Below are positions 35,367 to 43,196 of a DNA stretch of 64,000 bases, one piece after another. The position numbers and the translations under genes were made by a program. Position 1 is the stretch's first letter, and every line of letters starts with the position of its first letter. The stretch comes from Thermasporomyces composti. GTDB taxonomy: Bacteria; Actinomycetota; Actinomycetes; Propionibacteriales; Actinopolymorphaceae. The DNA is taken from contig NZ_QTUC01000001.1 in assembly GCF_003386795.1 (NCBI RefSeq), positions 1,550,001-1,614,000 on the forward strand, given 5' to 3'. Under the pieces are notes generated by a model. It was not told the DNA's origin, did no database searches, and saw only the letters and a list, made by a program, of their open reading frames with translations.

Positions 35367-36569
35367 TCACGACGGGCACGAGCGTTCCACGAACGCCTCT
35401 GCCCGCTCCCCGTCGGTGAACTGACCCACCGCCCACAGGCAGCCCGTGCCCGGCTCCTCGGTGGCGGCGGCGAGGCTGGTGACGAACTGTCCCGGTTCGG
35501 CCCCGGGGACGAGCGTCCAGGAGCTGCCGTCCCAGTGAGCGATGAGGGTGCCGCGCCCCTTGGTTCCGATCACCCAGACGTCGTCGCGCCCCCTCACGAC
35601 GACGTCGTTGAAGGTCGCCTCCACCCCATCGAAGACGGGAGTCTTCACCGCCCGCCACGACTCGCCGTCCCAGCGCTCGGCCAACGGCTGGGGGAGCCCG
35701 TCGACCGTCCGGTAGCCGACCGCCCAGACGTCGTCGGCCGCCGCGATGCCGAGGCTGCCGAGCATCGCGTCCTCCGGCACCGCGGGAGTCGGGACGACCG
35801 ACCAGGAGGCGCCGTCCCAGCGCTCGGCCAGCGGCTGCATGCCGAACGTGCCCGACGGGTCGTCGTCACCGACCGCCCAGACCTCGTCCGCGGACGACGC
35901 GGCCACACCCACCAGGTTGCTGCCGAGACCCTCCGTGCTGGGGTTCGGGCTCTCCACGCGCGTCCACCGCTGACCGTCCCAGTGCAAGGTGAGCGTCCGG
36001 CCGGTGAGCGGCCACCCTGTCGCCGTGCCGACCGCCCAGACATCCGTCGGCGAGAGCGCCTCGACGTCGACCAGCGTGCTCTCCAGCTCCTCACCCACAC
36101 CCGGGGTGGGGACCACCCGCCACCGGGCGCCGTTCCAGTGCAGGACGAGCATGCGGTGGCGTCGATCCTCGTCCAGCTCGTAGCCCACGGCCCAGACGTC
36201 CTTCGCCGAGGTGCCGTCGACGGCGAGGAGCCAGTTCTGGTCGTCGCTCGGGTTGGGGCTCGGGACGCGCTTCCAGCGTTTGCCGTCCCACCGCAGGACG
36301 AGCGTCTCGACTCCCCACGACGAGCGGACGTACCCCACCGCCCAGACGTCGTTCGGGCCGACCGCGGCCAGATCCACGAGGTCCGTCTGCCCGCGCAGCG
36401 GCGGCAGCGGGACGCGCTCCCACGGCGACATCCCGTTCGGCATCTCATTCGGCGCGCGAACGCTCGCCGACCGGTCGTCGGCGTGGGCGGGCACACCCGT
36501 CGCCGCGGCGGTCGCCAACGCCAAGACCGCCGCGGAGATCAGGCCCGCAGCTCGTCTGCTTGCCCCCAT
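35367..36569 (-). CDS. Secreted DVWAVG-repeat beta-propeller protein
   Basis: 400 residues from ATG 36569 with GGAGG 8 bases upstream; the frame extends to 36716 without a good site. Signal peptide ASRRAAGLISAAVLALATAA ending near VPAHA. The mature protein is about six to seven repeats of DVWAVG or DEVWAVG followed some 25 residues later by HWDG..W..V..P, each one blade of a propeller (Trp-rich, no catalytic motif seen). A CLWAVG near the C-terminus and final Cys may form a disulfide. Such proteins in actinomycetes are extracellular and uncharacterised; a binding role is my guess. Divergent from the toxin locus. Confidence 0.8.
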   Translation of the reverse strand: MGASRRAAGLISAAVLALATAAATGVPAHADDRSASVRAPNEMPNGMSPWERVPLPPLRGQTDLVDLAAVGPNDVWAVGYVRSSWGVETLVLRWDGKRWKRVPSPNPSDDQNWLLAVDGTSAKDVWAVGYELDEDRRHRMLVLHWNGARWRVVPTPGVGEELESTLVDVEALSPTDVWAVGTATGWPLTGRTLTLHWDGQRWTRVESPNPSTEGLGSNLVGVAASSADEVWAVGDDDPSGTFGMQPLAERWDGASWSVVPTPAVPEDAMLGSLGIAAADDVWAVGYRTVDGLPQPLAERWDGESWRAVKTPVFDGVEATFNDVVVRGRDDVWVIGTKGRGTLIAHWDGSSWTLVPGAEPGQFVTSLAAATEEPGTGCLWAVGQFTDGERAEAFVERSCPS

Positions 36570-36807
36570 GACTGGCACCTCCGAGTCTCTGAGTCCCCCA
36601 TCGGATGGCGCGGGACTCATGGCGGAGATCCCAGAACCCGGTCGCGAGGTTGCCGACCTCGACGGAATTCGACCTGTGGATAACTCGTTCGCTCCCGCTC
36701 GTGCTGGCATGATCAACGTGCCGGCTCACCGCGTCGGAGCTGCGTTCGTGGACCGTTGCCCTTCGGGGCCGGTCCGGGACGTTGCGCGCTAAGCGGAAGG
36801 ACTCATC

Positions 36808-37221
36808 GTGACGGAGAACCTGTCGCCCGCGGCCATCGACGCTCTGCTGTCTCAGACTCGGCGAGCTTTCGAGAACCTGCGGCGTTCCTAGGGCGAACCA
36901 AGTGAACAGGCACGCGGTGAAGGCACGGCCCTCGACGAGCGGGTTCGTGCCGTCGTCGTCGCGCCCGGACGCGTCGAAGAGCTCACGATGGACCCTCGGG
37001 TGCTGCGCGAGGGCTCGGAGGCTGTCTGCGAAGCGGTCATCGAGGCGGTGAACGCCGCTCTCGACGACCTCCGGTCGCAGGTCATGGCCGAGGCGGGCGC
37101 CTTCGACCTCGAGCGTATGCGGGACGACCTGGAGCGGTTGCAGGCGGAGTCACTGGAGACAGCCCGGACGCTCTTCGGTGCCGTCCACGAGGCGATGGCG
37201 CGCATCGAGCGGAACCGATAG
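36808..37221 (+). pseudogene. YbaB/EbfC-like gene of a type VII toxin locus, interrupted by one in-frame TAG
   Basis: GTG 36808 follows GGAAGGA. Translation gives a 27-codon head (ENLSPAAIDALLSQTRRAF) to a TAG at 36889-36891, and the same frame continues without another stop to 37221: GEGTALDERVRAVVVAPGRV, then TMDPRVLREGSEAVCEAV and AVNAALDDLRSQV, a clear YbaB/EbfC DNA-binding-protein pattern with a helical tail. The reading on both sides of the stop belongs to one gene; a C-to-T change from CAG (Gln) would explain it. It could be a true nonsense mutation, amber readthrough, or a sequence error. Without readthrough only the part from ATG 36988 (77 residues) could be made. Next gene starts 3 bases after. 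Confidence 0.8.
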
Positions 37222-37224
37222 CCC

Positions 37225-37545
37225 ATGTCCAAGCGCGTCTCACCCGAAGAGATTCGAGCTTCCGCCACGGAGCTGGAGAAGGTCGCCGACCGGCTCGACG
37301 ACGAGTTCGACGCGTTCCTCAACCGCGTCTACGACATCGGCCCAGCCGCGGGCGAGGCCGAGATGGTCGGCCAGGTGGTCGGCTCAGGACTCGACGAGGC
37401 CGAGGTCGTCGTGATCGAGGCGGTGGAGTCCGTGGTCGACGGCCTGCACTGGTTCGTCGAGGCGCTGCGCATCATGGCCGACACCTACGAGGCCGCCGAG
37501 GACCAGAACGTCCAGCACGTCGAGGAAGCGTGGCCGGGAGATTGA
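37225..37545 (+). CDS. WXG100-like type VII secretion partner protein
   Basis: 106 residues, ATG 3 bases after the YbaB-like gene. Acidic, entirely helical: SPEEIRASATELEKVADRLD, then VYDIGPAAGEAEMVGQVVG and VVDGLHWFVEALRIMADTYE, ending YEAAEDQNVQHVEEAW. The size, lack of signal peptide, central LHWF turn and the Y-A-A-E-D segment near the C-terminus (YxxxD/E-type) resemble WXG100/EspC-like substrates of type VII secretion, though there is no strict WXG. Followed one base later by the membrane-spanning carrier. Inferred role: secretion partner or chaperone for the toxin. Family assignment is moderate. Confidence 0.65.
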   Translation: MSKRVSPEEIRASATELEKVADRLDDEFDAFLNRVYDIGPAAGEAEMVGQVVGSGLDEAEVVVIEAVESVVDGLHWFVEALRIMADTYEAAEDQNVQHVEEAWPGD

Positions 37546-37546
37546 C

Positions 37547-38044
37547 GTGGCACAAGGGTTGGTACTCCCCGGCTGGGCCATCACACTCCTCGACGAGCTC
37601 GGCTACACCTGGCCGGACGCGGACGAGGTCCGCATGATGCTCATCGGCCAGGAGTGGCAGGACTTCCAGTCCAAGCTCAACGAGGTCGCGGAGGCGGCCC
37701 AGAAGGCGGCCGAGTCGGTCTGGACGAAGAACAGCGACAAGGCGATCGACCAGTTCAAGCAAGCCTGGTCGAAGTCTGGCGAGGCCATCGACACGCTTCG
37801 CAAGGACGCCGAGGGCGTGGCGTTCGTGGGCGTCGTCATCTTGATCTGCGCCGCCGCCGTCCTCATCCTCAAGATCTTGGTCATCGTCCAGCTGGTCATC
37901 CTCGCCAAGACCATCGCCGCCGCGGTGGCGGCGGCGCCTGAGACGTTCGGCGCGTCCCTGCTCATCATCCCCCTCGTCAAGTACGCGATCGGCCTGGCCA
38001 TCGACATGCTCATCGACCTGGCGTTGGAGGCCCTCGTTGGGTAA
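37547..38044 (+). CDS. WXG/LXG-like carrier protein with hydrophobic C-terminal half
   Basis: 165 residues from GTG 37547, one base after the previous stop, with GGGAG upstream. The first 95 residues are helical (LPGWAITLLDELGYTWPDADE, then WQDFQSKLNEVAEAAQKAAESV, DKAIDQFKQAWSKSGEAIDTL) as in the N-terminal delivery domains of actinobacterial polymorphic toxins. Residues about 92-165 are two to three TM-like helices (FVGVVILICAAAVLILKILV, IVQLVILAKTIAAAVAAA, SLLIIPLVKYAIGLAIDMLI). The gene stops at 38044, after the toxin gene has begun at 38037 in the +1 frame. Normally this domain is fused to the toxin; here it is a separate protein. Likely function: membrane delivery or anchoring of the toxin. 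Confidence 0.7.
   Translation: MAQGLVLPGWAITLLDELGYTWPDADEVRMMLIGQEWQDFQSKLNEVAEAAQKAAESVWTKNSDKAIDQFKQAWSKSGEAIDTLRKDAEGVAFVGVVILICAAAVLILKILVIVQLVILAKTIAAAVAAAPETFGASLLIIPLVKYAIGLAIDMLIDLALEALVG
38026..38030 (+). promoter_or_regulatory. Ribosome binding site inside the carrier gene for the toxin
   Basis: GGAGG at 38026-38030 is 6 bases upstream of TTG 38037 and lies within the last codons of the carrier gene. It explains how the toxin is translated as its own protein and argues against a simple frameshifted fusion. Confidence 0.75.
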
Positions 38045-38420
38045 GGGCAAGAGACGCGCCAAGAAGGTCGCGAAGGACATGGGCTCGAAAATCGGCCGCC
38101 GGGCCGAGGAGTCGGTGCCGAAGACGCAGCAGAAGGAGCCCCCAGAGCGCAAGGGACAGCTTCCGCCGGGGCAGCGGTACCATCCAGCACCGAACACCCC
38201 GCCGGTCCCAGGCGCGCGGCGGGTCCGTGGAAAGACTCCTGTTCAGGGTGGCGGGGGTACCCGGAAACGTTGGAAGGACGCCGACGGCAACATCTGGGAA
38301 TGGGACAGCCAGCACGGCACCTTCGAGAAGTACGACAAGCGGGGTCGCCACCTGGGCGAGTACGACACCAACGGTAACCAGACCAAGCCTCCCGACCCCA
38401 GCCGTAAGGTCGAGCCCTAG
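38037..38420 (+). CDS. Colicin E3-type 16S rRNA ribonuclease toxin
   Basis: 127 residues from TTG 38037 (GGAGG 6 bases upstream), overlapping the carrier by 8 bases. Very basic head (GKGKRRAKKVAKDMGSKIGRR), a Pro-rich linker with RYHPAP (Tyr48), then the cytotoxic domain RKRWKDADGNIWEWDSQHG, KYDKRGRHLGEYDTNGN and PPDPSRKVEP. This lines up with colicin E3 (YHPAP; YEWDSQHGELE; GQHLGSFD; GNQLKGPDPKRN). Asp90, His93, Glu97 and Arg123 correspond to the E3 catalytic Asp510, His513, Glu517 and Arg545; Tyr48 to Tyr460. E3 cuts 16S rRNA at the decoding site and stops translation. The active site looks complete, so the toxin is probably functional. Two immunity candidates follow. Confidence 0.88.
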   Translation: MGKGKRRAKKVAKDMGSKIGRRAEESVPKTQQKEPPERKGQLPPGQRYHPAPNTPPVPGARRVRGKTPVQGGGGTRKRWKDADGNIWEWDSQHGTFEKYDKRGRHLGEYDTNGNQTKPPDPSRKVEP

Positions 38421-38737
38421 AAAGAGACACCATGGCAGTGAAGCGCGAGATCGTCGGGTTCGGCGAGAACGACGAGCTCGTTTTCTCCCAGGAGTTCCCG
38501 GAGGAGAAGATGGCCGAGCTCCGTCCGCTCTTCGACTACGGCGACGACGTCGACATGTACGCCGGCTCCTACGAGGTCACCGACGACATCCGCGACCGGG
38601 TCGCTGCCATCCTCGGCATCGAGCTCCGGCCAGGCATCGCCTATTACGTTGAGGCGACTCAGGTGGACTAGCAGGCTCCGTTCAGCCTCGTGAGAAGCTT
38701 GCCCGGCGGCGCCCGATGCCCGGGTCGAGCCCTAGAA
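38410..38737. repeat. 14-bp duplication of the toxin 3' end before the second immunity gene
   Basis: GTCGAGCCCTAGAA occurs at 38410-38423, covering the last toxin codons and its stop, and again at 38724-38737, just before the second immunity gene, where it codes for nothing. It marks the copied unit as toxin 3' end plus immunity gene. Confidence 0.85.
38432..38671 (+). CDS. Immunity protein candidate 1 for the E3-type toxin
   Basis: 79 residues; ATG 11 bases after the toxin stop with GAAAGAGA upstream. Strongly acidic (EEFPEEKMAELRPLFDYGDD, EVTDDIRDRVAAILGIEL), fitting a partner that binds the basic nuclease. It does not resemble the E3 immunity protein sequence I know; it may belong to a domain family of unknown function that occurs beside actinobacterial toxins. 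Gene order toxin-immunity and size are the main support. About three quarters of its residues are identical to candidate 2. Confidence 0.75.
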   Translation: MAVKREIVGFGENDELVFSQEFPEEKMAELRPLFDYGDDVDMYAGSYEVTDDIRDRVAAILGIELRPGIAYYVEATQVD

Positions 38738-38746
38738 GGAGAAGCC

Positions 38747-38989
38747 ATGCGGGTGAAGCGGGAGATCGCCGCGTACGGCGAGGACGACGAGTTCGTCTTC
38801 GCCCAGGAGTTCCCCGAAGAGAAGATCTCCGAGCTGCGCCCGCTCTTCGACTACGGGGACGACGACGAGCTCTACGCCGGTGCCTACGAGGTCACCGACG
38901 ACATCCGCGACCGCGTCGCCGCCATCCTCGGCATCGAGCTGAAGCCGGACCTCTCTTACTACGTCGAGGCGTCTGAGGCAGCCGACTAG
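38747..38989 (+). CDS. Immunity protein candidate 2 (tandem paralogue)
   Basis: 80 residues from ATG 38747 with AAGGAG upstream. Paralogue of the preceding gene: both share KREI, QEFPEEK, ELRPLFDYGDD, YEVTDDIRDRVAAILGIEL and YYVEA. Differences cluster at the N-terminus and in the D-rich middle (DDELYAGA versus DVDMYAGS), where specificity might lie. The upstream remnant of the toxin 3' end shows it arose by tandem duplication. It may guard against a variant toxin or give higher dose. The C-terminal codons and stop are duplicated in a 28-bp tandem repeat. Confidence 0.75.
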   Translation: MRVKREIAAYGEDDEFVFAQEFPEEKISELRPLFDYGDDDELYAGAYEVTDDIRDRVAAILGIELKPDLSYYVEASEAAD

Positions 38990-39018
38990 CGTCGAGGCGT
39001 CTGAGGCAGCCGACTAGC
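38963..39018. repeat. 2 x 28-bp perfect tandem repeat over the end of immunity gene 2
   Basis: The segment 38963-38990, which holds codons for VEASEAAD and the stop, is repeated exactly at 38991-39018. The first copy stops translation, so the second is untranslated. Confidence 0.95.
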
Positions 39019-39211
39019 GGACTCCAGCGGCCAGCGTCGAGCCCCTCGCCGAGCGGCGTCGTCGGTCCCCCTCCCAGCAGCGTCGGTCCGCCCGCCCACC
39101 ATCCGCTCGACTCACCACACCCAACCCCGGCAGCCCAAGGGCCGCCGAGCTACCGTCGCCCTACCCCGGCCACCCACCTCCGGACGATCGGTGCCCTACC
39201 ATGGGGACTTG

Positions 39212-39234
39212 TTGCAACTATGTTGCAGTTGCAG
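39212..39234. promoter_or_regulatory. Nur-box-like operator upstream of the metal-chelate ABC operon
   Basis: TTGCAA-CTATG-TTGCAG matches the TTGCAA-N5-TTGCAA pattern described for the Streptomyces nickel regulator Nur at 11 of 12 defined positions, and a further TTGCAG follows directly at 39229-39234. It lies 39-61 bases upstream of the permease start. Also readable as the palindrome TGCAAC-TAT-GTTGCA. Confidence 0.55.
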
Positions 39235-39272
39235 ACCCCTTGCATGAGCTTCGGACCACCGGAGGGGTGAGC

Positions 39273-40376
39273 GTGGCGGTCGAGGCGGACCCGTCGACCG
39301 AGCAGTCGGACGAGCTGGTCGACGACTTGGGGCTGGCGGCGCAACGCCGTCGCACCACCGCGTGGGTCGGCGGTCTCAGCGTCGGCTTGCTCGTCACGCT
39401 GGTCCTCGGGGTCGGCGTCGGCGCGGTGCGGATCCCCCCGACAACCGTCGTCGAAATCGTCACCCACCACCTCATCGGCGTCCCGGAGACCGTGACCTGG
39501 ACGCCCGCCCACGACTCCATCGTGTGGCAGGTGCGGCTGCCGCGCGTCCTCCTCGGGGCCACCGTCGGCGCCGCGCTCGCTGTCTGCGGCGTGGTCCTGC
39601 AGGCGATGGTCCGGAACATGCTCGCCGACCCCTACCTGCTGGGGGTCACCTCGGGGGCGTCGACCGGCGCCGCGGGCGCCATCCTCTTCGGTTTCGGCGC
39701 CGTGCTCGGCGAGAACGCGCTGTCCGGCAGCGCCTTCCTCGGCGCGCTCGGTGCCTCCGTCCTGGTGTACGCGGTCGCCCGCACCGGCGGCCGAGTCACC
39801 GCCTTGCGCCTGGTGATCTCCGGCGTCGCGGTCGGCTACGCCCTCTACGCCGCGACGAGCTTCCTCATCTTCGCCGCCGACTCCGCCGAGGGGGCCCGCT
39901 CGGTGCTGTTCTGGCTCCTCGGGTCCCTCGCGTTGGCTCGGTGGTCGATCCCGCTCGCCGTCGTCATCGGCGTCGTCGCGCTGACCATCGCGCTCCTCCT
40001 GGTGTGGAGCATTCGGCTCGACGCCCTCGCCATCGGCGACGAGACAGCGCACACGCTCGGGATCTCGCCGAGCAGGTTCCGTGTCCAGCTCCTGGTGCTG
40101 GTCTCCCTCTGCGTGGGCGCCGTCGTCGCCGCGGCCGGCGGCATCGGCTTCGTCGGCCTGGTGATCCCCCACCTCGCCCGGCGGTTCGTCGGCGCACCGC
40201 ACCGTCGGGTCATCCCCGTCGCCGCGCTCATCGGGGCGATCTTCCTGGTCTGGGCCGATGTGGTCGCCCGGGTGGCCCTGGAACCTCGAGAGCTGCCCAT
40301 CGGCATCATCACGTCCCTCGTCGGCGCGCCGTTCCTGCTCATCCTCGTCCGCCGGTTCTACGCGACGACCCCCTGA
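39273..40376 (+). CDS. FecCD-family metal-chelate ABC permease
   Basis: 367 residues from GTG 39273, with GGAGGGG about 6 bases upstream; GTG 39267 and ATG 39201 are less likely, the latter lying upstream of the operator. BtuC/FecCD architecture with about nine to ten TM helices: TVGAALAVCGVVLQAMVRNMLADPYLLGVTSGASTGA (split in the fold as TM2-3), GARSVLFWLLGSLALARW and the ATPase-coupling loop with GDETAHTLGI, then GGIGFVGLVIPHLARRFVG. Moves a metal chelate (siderophore, cobalamin or other metallophore) into the cell. First gene of a four-gene operon. Confidence 0.9.
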   Translation: MAVEADPSTEQSDELVDDLGLAAQRRRTTAWVGGLSVGLLVTLVLGVGVGAVRIPPTTVVEIVTHHLIGVPETVTWTPAHDSIVWQVRLPRVLLGATVGAALAVCGVVLQAMVRNMLADPYLLGVTSGASTGAAGAILFGFGAVLGENALSGSAFLGALGASVLVYAVARTGGRVTALRLVISGVAVGYALYAATSFLIFAADSAEGARSVLFWLLGSLALARWSIPLAVVIGVVALTIALLLVWSIRLDALAIGDETAHTLGISPSRFRVQLLVLVSLCVGAVVAAAGGIGFVGLVIPHLARRFVGAPHRRVIPVAALIGAIFLVWADVVARVALEPRELPIGIITSLVGAPFLLILVRRFYATTP

Positions 40377-40408
40377 CACCCACCCACGACCCGATCGAGG
40401 AAGACAGC

Positions 40409-41463
40409 ATGCCCACGACACGGAGGACGCCTACGACACGGAAGACGCCTACGACACGGAAGACATGGAGCACGTGGCTGCCGCTCGTCCTCGCGGCCGC
40501 TCTCCTCGGCGCCGCCTGCGGGACGGACGAGCGGGGCGCCAGCGGCCCTGGCACCGACTCGACCACCGCCGCGACCTCGACGGCCTACCCCGTCACCGTC
40601 GAGAACTGCGGTGCCAAGGTCACCTTCGACGAGCCACCGAAGCGGGTCATCCTGCTGGAGAGCGCGCCCGTCACGATCCTGCAAGGGCTCGGCGTGCTCG
40701 ACTCCGTCGTCCTGCGCGCTGGAGCGTTCCCCAAGGAGTACTACGACGACGAGACCAACGCCGCGATCGACGCCATCCCATCCCTCGGTGAGGACATCGA
40801 CATCAACGGCCACCTGCAGATCTCCCAGGAGAGCGTCATCGCGCAGCAGCCCGACCTGGTCCTCGGCCTGCCGGACGGCTTCACCCGGGAGAGCCTCGCC
40901 GCTGTCGGCATTAACGCGCTCATCCAGCCCATCTACTGCCCGAACTACTCCGGGACCACCTCGTTCGACACCATCTACGACCAGATCGAGACCTACGGCA
41001 CGATCTTCGATCGCCCCAAGGAGGCCGCCGCGCTCATCGACTCCCTGAAGCAGCGGGTCGCCGCGGTGGAGAAGTCCGTCGAGGGAACGCCGAAGCGGAC
41101 GGCCGCCGTGCTCTTCCCGACGGTCGGCGGCGGCACCGGCTACGCGTACGGCAACAAGAGCATGGCGCATCCTCAGCTGGAGGCCGCGGGCTTCACCAAC
41201 GTGTTCGGTGACGTCGACGAGCGGGTCTTCGAGGTGACGCTGGAGCAGCTCATCGACCGTGATCCCGCCGTCCTCGTGCTCCTCTACGTCGACGGCGACC
41301 CGGAGGCGGTCAAGGACGCGATCGTCAACCTGCCCGGTGCCGACGCGCTCACAGCCGTGCAGAACGACGACATCCTGGTGCAGCTGTTCAACTTCACCGA
41401 GCCTCCGACGCCCCTCTCGGTCGACGGACTGGAGCGGATCGCGCGACACTTCAGCACGACGTC

Positions 41464-41467
<4 letters not shown>
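40409..41467 (+). CDS. FecB-type metal-chelate-binding lipoprotein
   Basis: 352 residues from ATG 40409 with GAGGAAG upstream. Long basic head with three RKTPTT-type repeats, then a hydrophobic segment and lipobox-like LLGAAC (the -3 residue is Gly, not ideal). Periplasmic-binding-protein fold of the B12/Fe-chelate class: PPKRVILLESAPVTILQGLGVLDSVV, PDLVLGLPDGFTRESLAAVGINALIQP, DRDPAVLVLLYVDGD. Binds the substrate outside the membrane and hands it to the permease. Its stop overlaps the ATPase start (ATGA at 41464-41467). Confidence 0.87.
40417..40470. repeat. Short in-frame repeats in the binding-protein head
   Basis: About three imperfect 18-bp units containing ACGACACGGAAGACGCCT encode the TTRKTP repeats in the N-region of the lipoprotein signal, making an unusually long basic head. 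Confidence 0.8.
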
Positions 41468-42305
<838 letters not shown>

Positions 42306-42309
<4 letters not shown>

Positions 42310-43082
42310 CCGACCAGCAGGCGACCGACCAGCAGGCGACCGACCAACGGGCCACCACCGACAGCCTCGTCCAGGCGAACATCAGCCAGTACTGGTCCGA
42401 ACGCGCCGATTCCTACGACGCCTTCCAGGTGAGCCAGCTGCGCAACGGCGCGATCCGACAGGCGTGGCTGGGCGTCTGGCGTCGGGCCCTGCCCGCGCCG
42501 CCCGTCGACGTTCTCGACGTGGGAACCGGCACCGGGCACGTCGCGCTCCTCCTCGCCGAGCTGGGGTACCGGGTCACCGGTCTCGACCACGCGGAGGGGA
42601 TGCTGGAGCGCGCCCGCGCCAAGGCAGCGGACGTCCCCTCGAACGCGCCGACGTTCGTCCGCGGCGACGCGGTGGCGCCGGACTTTCCGCCGGCGAGCTT
42701 CGACGCCATCACCGCGCGCTACGTCCTGTGGACGCTGCGGACTCCGGAGCGCGCCCTGGAGAACTGGCGGAAGCTCCTCCGTCCCGGCGGCGTGCTCGCG
42801 GCCGTGGACAGCACCTGGTACCCGGACGGGATCGACTCCGGTCCCACCGACGGTGACGCCCACCCCACGTTCCGCCTCCGCTACACCGACGAGGTGCTGG
42901 CCGCCCTTCCGCTCGCCCAGGCGAAGAGCATCGAGGAGACCGCCGAGAGGATTCGGGCCGCCGGGTTCGCCAAGGTCGCCGTCACCCCGCTCCAGGAGAT
43001 CTACGAGCTGGACGAGAAGTACGGCGTGGCGCCGGGACACAAGGTCCAGATGCAGTTCCTCATCACCGGGGTCGCCAGCTGA
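42306..43082 (+). CDS. SAM-dependent methyltransferase linked to the ABC importer
   Basis: 258 residues. Begins with a low-complexity TDQQATDQQATDQRAT head coded by near-identical DNA units, then a class I methyltransferase: NISQYWSERADSYDAFQ, VLDVGTGTGHVALLLAELGYRVTGLDHAEGML (SAM motif I and the acidic end of beta2), FDAITARYVLWTLRTPERALENWRKLLRPGGVLAAVD. Small-molecule methyltransferase type. Coupling to a chelate importer suggests it modifies the metallophore or a metal-containing cofactor after uptake; this is inference. Such pairs occur in other actinobacteria, but I do not know a proven function. Confidence 0.85.
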
Positions 43083-43196
43083 CGACCCACTGGAGAGTGC
43101 TAGGCAAGCGACGGTCCAAGATCGGCCAGCGCCCTCGGCGGTGTCGCCGAACGAGCTACGTTCGAGTGCATCGCGGCGACGAGGGGGATGGCCGTC

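Noticed and set aside
36988..37221. Separate 77-residue gene starting at ATG 36988
   Set aside because: Frame, spacing and homology show it is the second part of the YbaB-like gene at 36808 interrupted by one TAG.
38037..38044. Carrier and toxin as a frameshifted single gene
   Set aside because: The toxin has its own TTG start with GGAGG at correct distance, and the overlap lacks a slippery sequence; a split gene is the simpler reading, though an ancient fusion is possible.
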